From Treponema_C sp050320395 (lineage in GTDB: Bacteria > Spirochaetota > Spirochaetia > Treponematales > Treponemataceae): a stretch of 64,000 nucleotides of DNA. This document shows, piece by piece, positions 1 to 9,137 of this stretch (position 1 is its first letter; every line of letters begins with the position of its first letter). The translations under genes and the position numbers were made by a program. The DNA is taken from NCBI RefSeq assembly GCF_050320395.1, contig NZ_CP144459.1, forward strand, positions 372,001 to 436,000. The letters are read 5' to 3'. The notes below the pieces were generated by a model. It had not been told where the DNA came from. It did not search any database and saw only the letters and a list, made by a program, of their open reading frames with translations.

Positions 1-158
1 ATTACACGGATAAGATAAATTTCTGTCGCGGTTAAAAAGGGAAGTCCGGTCCGCCTGCGATTTAATGCCTTTAATCAGTTTCCGGCTGCTTTTATCCGTA
101 TTTTACGAATGATTTATGATTTATTTTAATTAAAACCTCCTAAAACAGTGTTTATTAT

Positions 159-187
159 TTGACAAAACTCAAAAAAGAACATATAGT
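159..187 (+). promoter_or_regulatory. Sigma70-type promoter of the sugar-acid operon
   Basis: TTGACA at 159-164 and TATAGT at 182-187 are separated by exactly 17 nt, which predicts a start near 194, 15 nt before the kinase ATG. Nothing upstream (1-158) looks coding on either strand. An AGGAGG on the minus strand near 137-142 has no ATG behind it. Confidence 0.7.
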
Positions 188-208
188 GAACTTGTAAGGG
201 AAGAAGGA

Positions 209-1711
209 ATGATTGTTGTTGTTGATGCGGGAACTTCCAGTTTGCGGGTTTCGCTTGCGGATTCTTGCGGCACCATTGTATATTACAGTCAAAAAAAATA
301 CTCGTTATCTTATTCCGCATCCGGTTCGGCTGAAATGGATATGCATGTGTTTACTGAGTTTTTATGGTCGGCTTTGGAAGAGGCTGCGCGCTATGTAAAA
401 GATAATGCAGTCCGTATAGAGGGCTTTGCGGTTACCGCTCAGCGTTCGTCCGTCATAGCGGTTGATAAATGCGGTAATCCCCTTTCTTGTGCCGTAATGT
501 GGCAGGATACACGGGCCTGTACTATATGTACCGAATTAAAGGAGGAAGAAGCACATATATATTCGATTACGGGCATGCGTCTTTCTCCGGTTTTTTCCGC
601 TCCCAAAATGCGGTGGTTTAAAGAAAATAAACCGGACATATACCGGAAAGCGTATAAATTAATCGGCTTTTGCGAATATACGTTGTTTCAGCTATGCGGA
701 ACTTTTGCAACCGATACATCAATTGCAAGCCGTACCTCCCTCTTTAATATTGCCGAATCGGATTGGGCCGATGAACTTATTGCATTATTCGGAATCGAAA
801 AAGAAAAACTTTGTCCTCTTATACCGGTCGGTTCCGTTGCGGGCAAAACGACCGAACGTATATCCGCTCTATACGGTATAACCGAACCGCTGCCCGTTAT
901 TTCTGCAGGAGGCGATCAACAATGTGCGGCCTTGGGACTCGGCTGTATTTCCGCAGGGGATGTTATGATAAATACGGGTACGGGAGCCTTTGTACTCGGT
1001 CTTGTCGATAAGCCCGTCTATGCGTTCGAAAACGGCGTAAGCTGCAATGTATCCGCCATAAACGGACTGTGGGTAGCGGAAGGGAGCGTGTTAAGTGCGG
1101 GTAAAACTCTCGATTGGGTTAACGACCGGTTTTTTGCATCTTCCGATGAAAAATGCAAATATGAGAATTTTACACAAGCCTGTTCTCTTTCGCCTCCCGG
1201 GGCGAACGGACTGCGTTTTTCCGTTCATTTTGCGGGAAAGGGAACTCCGTTTTGGCGCCCGGAAGCACGGGGAGCGCTCTACGGTTTGAATTTTAATGCC
1301 GGCAAAAATGATATTGCCCGTGCGGCTTTGGAAGGAATTGCCGCCGCTGTAGGCGAGTGTTTTGCCTGTGTCGAAAAATCAATGGAAATCGTTTGTCCTG
1401 TTGTTCGTATTTCAGGAGGACTTGCAAAAGATGCTTTGTTTATGCACATACAAGCCGCCGTTTTGGGGAGGCGGATTATGTATACGCAAAAAAGCGAAGC
1501 TACCACCTGCGGCGCATGGATAAGTGCCGCTTGCGCCCTCGGTTTATATTCCGATCACAGGCAGGCCTTTGATGCACTAAGTACACAGGCGGAGATTTCG
1601 TGTTTTGAAAGTACCTTGGAAGAACAAGCTATGTATAGACAGCTTGTTTTGGAATTAACATCTAAAGATAAAAATCAATTTGAGGAGACAATCTATGGCA
1701 AAAATCGATGA
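209..1711 (+). CDS. FGGY-family carbohydrate kinase
   Basis: ATP-dependent sugar kinase of the FGGY family (xylulokinase/glycerol kinase/L-xylulokinase group), 500 aa, the usual length, cytoplasmic. The N-terminal phosphate-binding motif DAGTSSLRV (residues 6-14) and the central GGDQQCAALGLG signature are visible, as is a C-terminal SGGLAKD segment. The AAGGGAAG stretch at 197-204 supports the ATG at 209. The substrate cannot be read from sequence. Its overlap with a UlaG-type lactonase gene and a nearby UlaE-type epimerase suggest an L-xylulose-, L-gulonate- or ascorbate-type substrate brought in unphosphorylated by the ABC importer downstream. L-fuculose is an alternative, given the fucosidase in the same locus. 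Confidence 0.85.
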   Translation: MIVVVDAGTSSLRVSLADSCGTIVYYSQKKYSLSYSASGSAEMDMHVFTEFLWSALEEAARYVKDNAVRIEGFAVTAQRSSVIAVDKCGNPLSCAVMWQDTRACTICTELKEEEAHIYSITGMRLSPVFSAPKMRWFKENKPDIYRKAYKLIGFCEYTLFQLCGTFATDTSIASRTSLFNIAESDWADELIALFGIEKEKLCPLIPVGSVAGKTTERISALYGITEPLPVISAGGDQQCAALGLGCISAGDVMINTGTGAFVLGLVDKPVYAFENGVSCNVSAINGLWVAEGSVLSAGKTLDWVNDRFFASSDEKCKYENFTQACSLSPPGANGLRFSVHFAGKGTPFWRPEARGALYGLNFNAGKNDIARAALEGIAAAVGECFACVEKSMEIVCPVVRISGGLAKDALFMHIQAAVLGRRIMYTQKSEATTCGAWISAACALGLYSDHRQAFDALSTQAEISCFESTLEEQAMYRQLVLELTSKDKNQFEETIYGKNR

Positions 1712-2759
1712 AATAACCAGAGAGTCCTGGATATTGGACTCTTTTCCCGAATGGGGAACATGGTTGAATGAAGAAATTGAAGAAGAAATTGTCCGGCCGA
1801 ATACGGTAGCAATGTGGTGGCTCGGAAATGTAGGGCTTTGGGTCAAAACCCCCGGAGGGGCAAATATCTGTACCGACCTTTGGTGCGGCAAGGGAAAACG
1901 TACAAAAAAAGTAAAAGATATGGTTGCAGGGCATCAAATGGCCAATATGGGAGGCTGCCGAAGATTGCAGCCCAATTTACGCAGTTCCGTTTTTGTTATC
2001 GATCCCTTTGCAATCAAACATGTCGACGCGGTTTTATCCACTCATTATCATCAGGATCATATAGACCCCAATGTTGCCGCCCATGTGGTAAAAAATCTTG
2101 ATTCGTCCATTCCCTTTATCGGCCCGAAAAAATCGGTTGAACTGTGGGTAAAATGGGGTGTACCGGAGGAAAGATGTATTGTTGTAAAACCCGGCGATTC
2201 GGTTAAAATCAAGGACACCGAAATCCTTGCTCTTGATTCGTTTGACAGAACATGTTTGGTTACTACCGACGGATATCAGGATATACGGGGTATTTGTCCG
2301 AGCGATATGGATGATAAGGCGGTAAATTTTTTGTTTAAAACACCCGGAGGAAATATTTACCACAGCGGGGATTCCCATTACTCTATTTATTTTGCAAAGC
2401 ACGGCAAGGATCATAAAATAGACATAGCCTTGGGCAGTTACGGAGAAAATCCCGTCGGTATTCAGGATAAAATGACCAGTGTCGATATGCTGCGAATGGC
2501 CGAAGCTTTAAATTGTGCGGTTTTAATTCCGGTTCATTATGATGTATGGTCGAATTTTATGCCCGACTTGAACGAAATTAAGGTTTTGTGGGATATGAAA
2601 AAAGATCGGCTCGGTTATAAATTTCATCCGTTTTTTTGGGAAGTAGGCGGAAAATACGTTTATCCGACCGATAAGGATAAAATCCATTACCACCACGACC
2701 GCGGCTTTCACGACTGTTTTGAGTATGAGCCGAATACGCCGTTCCGGTCGATTTTATAA
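1695..2759 (+). CDS. ulaG: L-ascorbate-6-phosphate lactonase-like protein (UlaG family)
   Basis: Metallo-beta-lactamase-fold lactonase, 354 aa, the same length as E. coli UlaG and recognisably similar throughout (ITRESWIL and FPEWG near the N-terminus, HSGDSHYS in the middle). The metal ligands H117, H119, D121 and H122 are intact. UlaG opens L-ascorbate-6-phosphate to 3-keto-L-gulonate-6-phosphate in the cytoplasm. I chose the ATG at 1695 because GAGGAG lies 8 nt upstream; a TTG at 1680 is also in frame. The gene overlaps the kinase by 17 nt, so the two are probably translationally coupled. In enterobacteria the phosphate comes from the UlaABC PTS; no PTS gene is present here, so the kinase may supply it (inference). 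Confidence 0.88.
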   Translation: MAKIDEITRESWILDSFPEWGTWLNEEIEEEIVRPNTVAMWWLGNVGLWVKTPGGANICTDLWCGKGKRTKKVKDMVAGHQMANMGGCRRLQPNLRSSVFVIDPFAIKHVDAVLSTHYHQDHIDPNVAAHVVKNLDSSIPFIGPKKSVELWVKWGVPEERCIVVKPGDSVKIKDTEILALDSFDRTCLVTTDGYQDIRGICPSDMDDKAVNFLFKTPGGNIYHSGDSHYSIYFAKHGKDHKIDIALGSYGENPVGIQDKMTSVDMLRMAEALNCAVLIPVHYDVWSNFMPDLNEIKVLWDMKKDRLGYKFHPFFWEVGGKYVYPTDKDKIHYHHDRGFHDCFEYEPNTPFRSIL

Positions 2760-2841
2760 CAAAATAAGATTGTTATATGATTGAAAGGTGGTTGATTTGA
2801 ACTTTTTTAAGTAAAAAATGAACGAATAATGAATATTTTGT

Positions 2842-2874
2842 TTGACAAATTGATAATTTCATGCAATTATATTT
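2842..2874 (+). promoter_or_regulatory. Candidate promoter/operator before the ABC importer
   Basis: TTGACA at 2842-2847 is followed by an AT-rich stretch with several possible -10 boxes (TTATAT, TATATT at 2867-2874). The inverted repeat ATAATT-N6-AATTAT (2853-2870) lies within this promoter and could be an operator for the DeoR protein of the locus (inference). Confidence 0.4.
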
Positions 2875-2933
2875 ATATAGGATAATATAAAGTTCCTATA
2901 TATCGTGATTCAACCAAGAAAAAGGAGAAAAGG

Positions 2934-4223
2934 ATGAAAAAAATCTTAGCAGTCGTTTTGGGAATGTGTTTGACTGTTGCTGTACTGAGTGCCGGAGGGA
3001 CAAAGGATGGATCAAAATCCGACGATAAGCCGATTACAATACGGCTTTCCAGTCGCTGGGGAGGAGAAGATGCGCTTGCCGTGTACTTCCGCCAGAAGAT
3101 AGAGGAATTCAATGCTCAAAATAACGGCATTGTCATTGTCGGCGATCATGTTACGGAAGAAAAAGCTTACTTTGATAAACTGGGCTCGCAGTTTGCAGCA
3201 GGTACGCAGCCCGAAATATTCATTGAATACGGCGGCACAAGACTGAAAGATTATGTTGAAAGCGGTGTACTTCTCGACTTAACTCCTTACCTTGATGCGG
3301 ACCCGCAGTGGAAAAACAGCTTTTTACCCCTTTTTGAAAAATGGACCTTTTCAAATCCTAAAGGTGTATACGGTGTTCCCGTTATGCTGTATGCAATTGT
3401 TTTATATGCCAATGCCGATTTGCTTAAACAACACGGATTGTCCGTTCCTACAACATTTTCAGAACTCGAGAATGTATGTGCGGCCTTGGTAAAAAAGGGT
3501 GTTTCTCCCTTTTTACTCGGAGAAAAGAATAATTTCCGTGCAGGGCATTTGTTAAATAATCTTGTATTAAAATCATACGGTCCCGACGCCGTCAGCGCTT
3601 TGGCAAACAGAAGCTTAAAATATAATGGCCCGGAGATGCTGAGTCTTTATGCCAAGATAAAAGAATTTAACGATAAAGGTTATTTCGGAAAGAATGCAAT
3701 CGGTGTCGATAACAACGGTGAAAAGGCCGCTTTCCTTTCAGGACAGACCGCATTCCGCTATGACGGCGCATGGTTTGTAAGTGATGTTTCCGCATCTCCC
3801 GTAGGCAAGGGTGTTAAAATCGTTGCTTTTCCCGGTATAAATCCTAAATATGACGGAGCATTTCAAGGCGGTGCGGGACAGGGTTTCAGCATTGCAAAAA
3901 AAGATGCAAAAACAAACGAAGCTGCAGTTAAAGTTGTCAAATTTCTTACCAGTCAGGAATATTATGCCGGTTTGGAAAAAGCATGCAGCGGAGGAATTTA
4001 TCCTGTCAAATTTACTTCTTTAAAAGATACTGTTGTTAACGATTTGACGATTCAAGTAAAATCGGTTATAGCAAATGCAACGGCGTATAAAGACGATATT
4101 CAAAACTACGATTCGGAAACCCATATGCTTAATACTGTACGTACCGCTTTACAGGGCTTGTTCATCGGAGACACCCCCGAACAGGTAGGGACAAATATTA
4201 CACAGCGCATGAAAAATAAATAA
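2934..4223 (+). CDS. ABC transporter sugar-binding protein (family 1)
   Basis: Extracytoplasmic solute-binding protein of the carbohydrate (UgpB/MalE-like) type, 429 aa. The N-terminus is a signal peptide (MKKILAVVLG start, hydrophobic core, then LSAGG). There is no lipobox cysteine at the cleavage site, unlike the lipoprotein binding proteins of Gram-positive bacteria; the second binding protein in this window (44099) has the same arrangement. An AAAGGAGAAAAGG stretch precedes the ATG. Two permease genes follow, but I see no ATPase gene, so a shared MsmK/UgpC-type ATPase elsewhere is likely. The ligand is unknown; the fucosidase downstream suggests an oligosaccharide or glycoside. Confidence 0.88.
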   Translation: MKKILAVVLGMCLTVAVLSAGGTKDGSKSDDKPITIRLSSRWGGEDALAVYFRQKIEEFNAQNNGIVIVGDHVTEEKAYFDKLGSQFAAGTQPEIFIEYGGTRLKDYVESGVLLDLTPYLDADPQWKNSFLPLFEKWTFSNPKGVYGVPVMLYAIVLYANADLLKQHGLSVPTTFSELENVCAALVKKGVSPFLLGEKNNFRAGHLLNNLVLKSYGPDAVSALANRSLKYNGPEMLSLYAKIKEFNDKGYFGKNAIGVDNNGEKAAFLSGQTAFRYDGAWFVSDVSASPVGKGVKIVAFPGINPKYDGAFQGGAGQGFSIAKKDAKTNEAAVKVVKFLTSQEYYAGLEKACSGGIYPVKFTSLKDTVVNDLTIQVKSVIANATAYKDDIQNYDSETHMLNTVRTALQGLFIGDTPEQVGTNITQRMKNK

Positions 4224-4240
4224 GGTTTTTTTAGCGACTA

Positions 4241-4279
4241 CGGAACTGTCTAAAAGCAGTCTGATTTTTGGACAGTCCG
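4241..4279 (+). repeat. Intercistronic hairpin, dispersed hairpin family member 1
   Basis: CGGaACTGTC (4241-4250) pairs with GACAGTCCG (4271-4279), leaving one bulged A, around an A-run/T-run loop. It sits between the binding-protein and permease genes of one operon, where 3'-end stabilising stem-loops are common. The same design (G-rich arm, CTGTC, TTAAAA, then TTTTT, GACAG) recurs at six other places in the window. Confidence 0.6.
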
Positions 4280-4310
4280 TATTTTATGATTAGAGTATAA
4301 GAAGGACATA

Positions 4311-5189
4311 GTGAAAACTGTTATTAAAAGAGTTTATTCGCTGTTATATTTATTACCTGCCTTGACATTATTTTGTATTTTTCTACTGAATCCGATCTTT
4401 CAGGCGGTTATACAGTCTTTTTATTCGTGGAAGGGCATTGCAAGTGCTCCTATGATTTTTGTAGGCCTAAAAAATTATAAAGAGATTTTACAGGCTCCTC
4501 AATTCTGGCTTGCTATGAAAAACTCCGGTATTTTTTTAATCGGCGGTTTTGTTGTATTAATGCCGTTGGCATTTTTGCTCGCAACGATTATTACCTCTTC
4601 CCTGCCGTGGACAAGGTTTTTTAAAACGGCTTTTTTTATGCCTATTATGCTTCCTTTGACTGCCGTTGGTCTTATGTGGGTTTATATTCTTGAACCCAAT
4701 TGGGGCTTGCTCAATTCTGTGTTATTGAAATTGGGTGGAGAAGGCTTTACCCGCAATTGGCTGGGGAATCCGAAATTGAACGTTATAACCGTCGTGCTGG
4801 TAAATGAATGGACTTATGCGGGTTTTAATATGCTGATTTTTGCATCGGGTCTTGTTTCGATACCTCAAGAATTGTATGAAGCCGCTACTATTGACGGTGC
4901 CGATAAGCGGCAAAAACTTTTTTATGTCACCTTACCGATGATGAAAGGATATTTTAAAATCTTCTCCGTTTTATGTGTTACCGGCTGTCTTAAAACGTTT
5001 GATCTTATGTTTTCAATGACCGGTGGAGGTCCCAACGGAAGCTCGGAGGTTCCCGCAACACTGCTGTATAATGAGGCGTTTGTTTTTAAAAATTTCGGAC
5101 ACGGCAATACGATAGGCACTATTATTTTATTAACCGGTTTTGTTTTAAGTTTGATGTTGAATAAATTTTTCCAAGAGGATATCGGATGA
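4311..5189 (+). CDS. ABC transporter permease (MalF/UgpA-like)
   Basis: Inner-membrane permease of a carbohydrate ABC importer, 292 aa with about six hydrophobic segments. The EAA loop that docks the ATPase is visible as EAATIDGADKRQK near residue 190. The start is GTG with AAGGA a few nt upstream. It pairs with the next gene, which overlaps it by 4 nt (ATGA), so the two permeases are probably made in equal amounts and form a heterodimer. Confidence 0.88.
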   Translation: MKTVIKRVYSLLYLLPALTLFCIFLLNPIFQAVIQSFYSWKGIASAPMIFVGLKNYKEILQAPQFWLAMKNSGIFLIGGFVVLMPLAFLLATIITSSLPWTRFFKTAFFMPIMLPLTAVGLMWVYILEPNWGLLNSVLLKLGGEGFTRNWLGNPKLNVITVVLVNEWTYAGFNMLIFASGLVSIPQELYEAATIDGADKRQKLFYVTLPMMKGYFKIFSVLCVTGCLKTFDLMFSMTGGGPNGSSEVPATLLYNEAFVFKNFGHGNTIGTIILLTGFVLSLMLNKFFQEDIG

Positions 5190-6010
5190 AATTAAAACGC
5201 GGACAGTATTTTTTATTTATCTTCGGAATACTATGGTCTGTGATTACCATTTACCCTTTATTTGTGAGCTTTCTATGTTCGCTTAAAGATAATCAAGGGA
5301 TATTCGGACAGATGTTTGCATTGCCGAGAACTGTTATTTGGCAAAACTATTATGACGCTCTTTTTGCGGCGAAGATTTTTCGCGGCGTATGGAACTCGCT
5401 CAAACTTGCCGTTGGAACAACAATGTCTGTATGTACAATAGCGCTTTTTGCGTCATATGCATTATCTCGTGATAACTTTAAATTTATTCGCCCCCTCTAT
5501 CTGCTATTTTTAACCGGAGTTATGATTCCTATTCACACTACTATTATACCTATATCAAAATTGGCTGCGCAGCTTCAAGGGGCAAATAAACATTGGATGC
5601 TTATTTTAGTATATACAACATTTCAGCTGCCTCAGGCAATCTTTTTGATCACCGGATATCTTAACGGGGTAAGCAGAGAACTTGATGAAGCTGCCATAAT
5701 TGACGGGTGCGGCAGACTGGGCATTTTATTAAGAATAATGCTGCCTGTGTGTACGCCTATAATTGCTACCGTAGCTATTTTATCTTTTATTTACGGTTAC
5801 AGTGAACTTGTCTTTTCGGTTATTCTATTACATGCTCCCGAAAAATATCCTATATCACGAAGTTTAATGTATTTTACCGGTGATTATTCTATACGGATGG
5901 GCCCCGTTTTTGCTTCAATTATTATCGCGGTGTTACCGATGATTATTATCTATTTATTATTTCATGAAAATGTTCAGCGCGGTATGCTCGCCGGTGCTGT
6001 GAAAGGGTAA
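5186..6010 (+). CDS. ABC transporter permease (MalG/UgpE-like)
   Basis: Second permease of the importer, 274 aa, six predicted membrane segments, EAA-type loop DEAAIIDGCGRLG near residue 170. The ATG overlaps the stop of the preceding permease gene. The GH29 gene begins 4 nt after its stop, so importer and glycosidase share a transcript. Confidence 0.88.
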   Translation: MKLKRGQYFLFIFGILWSVITIYPLFVSFLCSLKDNQGIFGQMFALPRTVIWQNYYDALFAAKIFRGVWNSLKLAVGTTMSVCTIALFASYALSRDNFKFIRPLYLLFLTGVMIPIHTTIIPISKLAAQLQGANKHWMLILVYTTFQLPQAIFLITGYLNGVSRELDEAAIIDGCGRLGILLRIMLPVCTPIIATVAILSFIYGYSELVFSVILLHAPEKYPISRSLMYFTGDYSIRMGPVFASIIIAVLPMIIIYLLFHENVQRGMLAGAVKG

Positions 6011-6014
6011 AAGT

Positions 6015-7325
6015 ATGTCTTATAAAGAAGAACGCAATAAGCGGACTGCTTGGATGATGCACGATCGTTTTGGCTTGTTTATTCATTGGGGCCTATATGC
6101 CGTTCCCGCTATCGGAGAATGGAAGCAATCGTATGAACGTATCCCGACCGAAGAATATAAAAAATATTTTGATGAATTTGATCCGGTAGATTACAATCCG
6201 GCTGAATGGGCAAAAGCAGCTGCAGCGGCCGGTATGAAATATGCGGTACTTACGGCAAAACATCATGAAGGGTTTTGTCTGTTTGACAGCGCATATACCG
6301 ATTTTAAATCAACAAATACAAAATGCAAAAAAGATCTTGTGCGCGAGTATGTTGATGCATTTCGGTCGGTCGGCTTGAAAATAGGCTTGTATTATTCACT
6401 CTTTGATTGGCACCATAAAGATTATCCTCACTACGGTGATTTATATCATCCTATGCGTGATAACGAATCTTATAAAGATTATCAATATAATTTCGATAAT
6501 TATTTGGCATATATGCATAACCAAGTTAGGGAACTGCTTACAAATTACGGAAAAATAGACTTGTTTTGGTTTGATAATTCTTATGGGAAAATGGTAGGCG
6601 AGGTATGGAAGTCGACCGAGTTGGTTATTATGATGCGTTCTTTGCAGCCCGATATTATTTTGAATAATCGCCTTGAGGTTAATGCTTCTTCCAGAGGAAG
6701 TATCGGAACCTCCAATCCTTCCGTTTTCAGCGGGGATTTTGTTGCCCCTGAGCAAATTGTTCCGCCTCAAGGAATTTGTGATGATACCGGAGAGCCTTTA
6801 CCATGGGAAGCGAATTGTACGATGAACAATAACTGGGGATATGTAACGGGCACGGCACATTATAAATCGGCCAAAGTTCTTATACGCAAACTTGTTGAAT
6901 GCGTGAGCAAAGGCGGAAATCTTCTGGTTAATGTGGGGCCCGACGGAAGGGGAAATATTCCGGAAAAGTCTATCAAAATAATGAAACGTATGGCCCATTG
7001 GATGAAAAAATATTCCGACAGTTTATACGGCTGCGGCCGCTCAGTATTCTCAAAACCTGAATGGGGGTATTACACTCAAAAAGGGAACACCGTATATGCA
7101 CATATTTTTGACCAGTGTATAGGGCCCATCCCTTTGCAAATACCGACATCCCGCATTAAAAGCATACATAATATGTATGACTATAGTGAAGTACCGATTG
7201 TCAGACCCTGGACTACACAGCTTTTTCCGGATTATACCTTCGTAAATTTCGGTAATCCGCCTCAGGCAACCTTTGAACTTGCAGATGAAATAGACACCGT
7301 TTTGAAAATCGAATTGACGAATTAA
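6015..7325 (+). CDS. GH29 alpha-L-fucosidase
   Basis: Glycoside hydrolase family 29, 436 aa. Family features visible: FGLFIHWGLYAVP near the N-terminus, the AKHHEGFCLFDS motif, the LFWFDNSY segment that carries the nucleophile aspartate in this family, and GGNLLVNVGPDG. There is no signal peptide, so it should act in the cytoplasm on fucosides imported by the ABC system just upstream. AAGGG near 6003 precedes the ATG. It is the last gene of the plus-strand operon. Specificity (alpha-1,2/3/4/6 or aryl fucoside) cannot be judged from sequence. Confidence 0.9.
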   Translation: MSYKEERNKRTAWMMHDRFGLFIHWGLYAVPAIGEWKQSYERIPTEEYKKYFDEFDPVDYNPAEWAKAAAAAGMKYAVLTAKHHEGFCLFDSAYTDFKSTNTKCKKDLVREYVDAFRSVGLKIGLYYSLFDWHHKDYPHYGDLYHPMRDNESYKDYQYNFDNYLAYMHNQVRELLTNYGKIDLFWFDNSYGKMVGEVWKSTELVIMMRSLQPDIILNNRLEVNASSRGSIGTSNPSVFSGDFVAPEQIVPPQGICDDTGEPLPWEANCTMNNNWGYVTGTAHYKSAKVLIRKLVECVSKGGNLLVNVGPDGRGNIPEKSIKIMKRMAHWMKKYSDSLYGCGRSVFSKPEWGYYTQKGNTVYAHIFDQCIGPIPLQIPTSRIKSIHNMYDYSEVPIVRPWTTQLFPDYTFVNFGNPPQATFELADEIDTVLKIELTN

Positions 7326-7351
7326 CCGTCAACTCGATTATTTTCAAGTCT

Positions 7352-8146
7352 CTACATGGCAGGGGCGTCTTCATCCGCCATAACAACTTGAATACCCTGC
7401 TGCCGTATTTTTTCGATTTCGGCCGGTAAGGCGGAAGAATCGGTGATAACAAGGTCTATGCCGGTAATATGTGCAGTGTTAAAGCTGAATGTTTTACCCA
7501 GTTTGGAGCCGTCACAGGCGATAATTTTGAGTCCCTTGCTTTGCTTGAGGAATTCCTGATTGATCATCGTTTCAGGGTAATAAGCGGTTGTTACACCCTC
7601 TGCTGCGGACAAGCCGTTAACGCCTAAAACGGTAACCGATGAAAATATCTTATTGATAAGATATGTGGCAAGTACGCCCGAGTAAGAAAGATTTTTTGCA
7701 TTGAATTCGCCCCCCGTTGCGATAAGAGATGCATTTGTATTTCTTAAAACAATTGAAGCGAGAGAATTATTTGTAACTACGGTAATATGTTTATCTTTGA
7801 TTGCCTTAATGATTTCAAAGGTGGTGGTTCCGGCATTCAAAAATACGGTATCTCCGTCTTTTATATAGCGTGCGGCTATTTGTGCGATTTGCCGCTTTTG
7901 TTCCTGTGCTATCGTATTTTTGCTGGAATACTCGGGCGTGTCATCATGCCGGACAATGAGCCGGGCGCCGCCGTGAAAACGCTCTACTATACCCATCTTT
8001 GCCAAGGCTTCAAAATCACGGCGTACCGTAAGTTCGGAAATATCGAGCTTTGTACTCAGTTCCGTTACATAGAGCGGGTTTTTTTCATTGAATATTTCTA
8101 TAATACGCTGATGACGACGGTTTACCGTTTCTTTACTTTGCTTCAT
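7352..8146 (-). CDS. DeoR-family transcriptional regulator
   Basis: Sugar-phosphate-responsive repressor, 264 aa. An N-terminal helix-turn-helix (VTELSTKLDISELTVRRDF) is followed by a DeoRC effector domain with the usual GTTTFEI and NNSLA segments. The longer in-frame start at 8188 is rejected: AAGGA lies 7 nt before the ATG at 8146, and this start overlaps the 3' end of the ulaE-like gene by 14 nt, implying translational coupling. UlaR, the regulator of ascorbate genes in E. coli, is also a DeoR protein, which fits the neighbours. It probably controls both arms of the locus. Confidence 0.88.
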   Translation of the reverse strand: MKQSKETVNRRHQRIIEIFNEKNPLYVTELSTKLDISELTVRRDFEALAKMGIVERFHGGARLIVRHDDTPEYSSKNTIAQEQKRQIAQIAARYIKDGDTVFLNAGTTTFEIIKAIKDKHITVVTNNSLASIVLRNTNASLIATGGEFNAKNLSYSGVLATYLINKIFSSVTVLGVNGLSAAEGVTTAYYPETMINQEFLKQSKGLKIIACDGSKLGKTFSFNTAHITGIDLVITDSSALPAEIEKIRQQGIQVVMADEDAPAM

Positions 8147-8993
8147 TAAGGATTCCTTTTTCGGTAAGCAGGGGAGTGAAATAGGCATGCGCTTTTTTTA
8201 TATCGTCCTTCCAATTCGGATTTCCTAAATACCAGAATTCCGTAACATAGCGGCGTACGCCCATATCCCATGCCGTATCTATCGCTTTTGAAAAATCTAC
8301 ACAACCCTCGCCGTACATCATGTTTCGATATTTCCCCGGTTCGGTTTCTTTTAGGTGGAGTTCCGAAATATGCCCCGCCGCGGTTTTTAAATCTTCCCAA
8401 ACATCATGGCCGTATAAAAGGGCCGCATTATTTAAATTCCCTATATCCGGATATACTTGCAGATAGCAGGAATTAATCCGCTTAACGTAATATACGGCTT
8501 TTGCGGTTGTATCCATAAAAGGCGTTTCCATTGTTTCAAAGGCTAATATAATGCCGGCTTTTGCGGCCATTTCCGCACTTTTTGCCAGATTTTCCAAAAA
8601 AAGTCTTTGCGTATGTTCGTTTCCCTTTTCATAATATACGTCGTAGCCTGCAAGCTGAATTTGACGAATTCCCAATGCCGCCGAAAGGTCGAGTGCTTTT
8701 TGCATAATATCCAAACTTTTTTGTCTTACGGCGGTATTTTCGCTTCCGAGAGGATATTTCCGATGAGCGGATAAGCACATAGAGCGGATAGGAACTCCGG
8801 TTACCGACATAAGGTTATTCAGATAATTCAATTCCGCCTTACTCATATTCAGCCGTGCAATTTTTTCATCGGTTTCGTCAATGCTTATTTGTAAAAAATC
8901 AAAGCCGCAGTCACCGGCGATTATGAGCTTTTGCTCCATGCCGAGTTCGCCGGGTAAGGCTTTTTCATATAAACCCAATTCATACAATTTCAT
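8133..8993 (-). CDS. ulaE: L-ribulose/L-xylulose-5-phosphate 3-epimerase-like protein (UlaE/SgbU family)
   Basis: TIM-barrel sugar-phosphate epimerase, 286 aa, the normal length. Shared landmarks with E. coli UlaE: LGLYEKALP, SIDETD, SMCLSAHRKYPLGSE, QLAGYDVYY and YPDIGNL. It is expected to convert L-xylulose-5-phosphate to L-ribulose-5-phosphate in the cytoplasm. With a UlaG lactonase and a kinase across the locus, two steps of the L-ascorbate/L-xylulose route are represented. No UlaD decarboxylase or UlaF 4-epimerase gene is in the window; they may lie upstream of position 1 or elsewhere. It is followed directly by, and overlaps, the DeoR gene. Confidence 0.86.
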   Translation of the reverse strand: MKLYELGLYEKALPGELGMEQKLIIAGDCGFDFLQISIDETDEKIARLNMSKAELNYLNNLMSVTGVPIRSMCLSAHRKYPLGSENTAVRQKSLDIMQKALDLSAALGIRQIQLAGYDVYYEKGNEHTQRLFLENLAKSAEMAAKAGIILAFETMETPFMDTTAKAVYYVKRINSCYLQVYPDIGNLNNAALLYGHDVWEDLKTAAGHISELHLKETEPGKYRNMMYGEGCVDFSKAIDTAWDMGVRRYVTEFWYLGNPNWKDDIKKAHAYFTPLLTEKGILNEAK

Positions 8994-9137
8994 CTTTTTC
9001 TTTCCTTAAAATAAAACAGCTCAACAAAGTATCAACCTTGGAAGCAGTTTTATTTGTGCTTTCGCAACGCAAGCAAGCTGCGCTGTTTTAGACGCTTACT
9101 TTAAACCTTCCTTAGCAGAACCCGTTTTTCTATCCGA

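Noticed and set aside
1..158. A divergent gene on the left edge
   Set aside because: An AGGAGG exists on the minus strand, but no ATG, GTG or TTG with an open frame follows it; the stretch seems to be intergenic.
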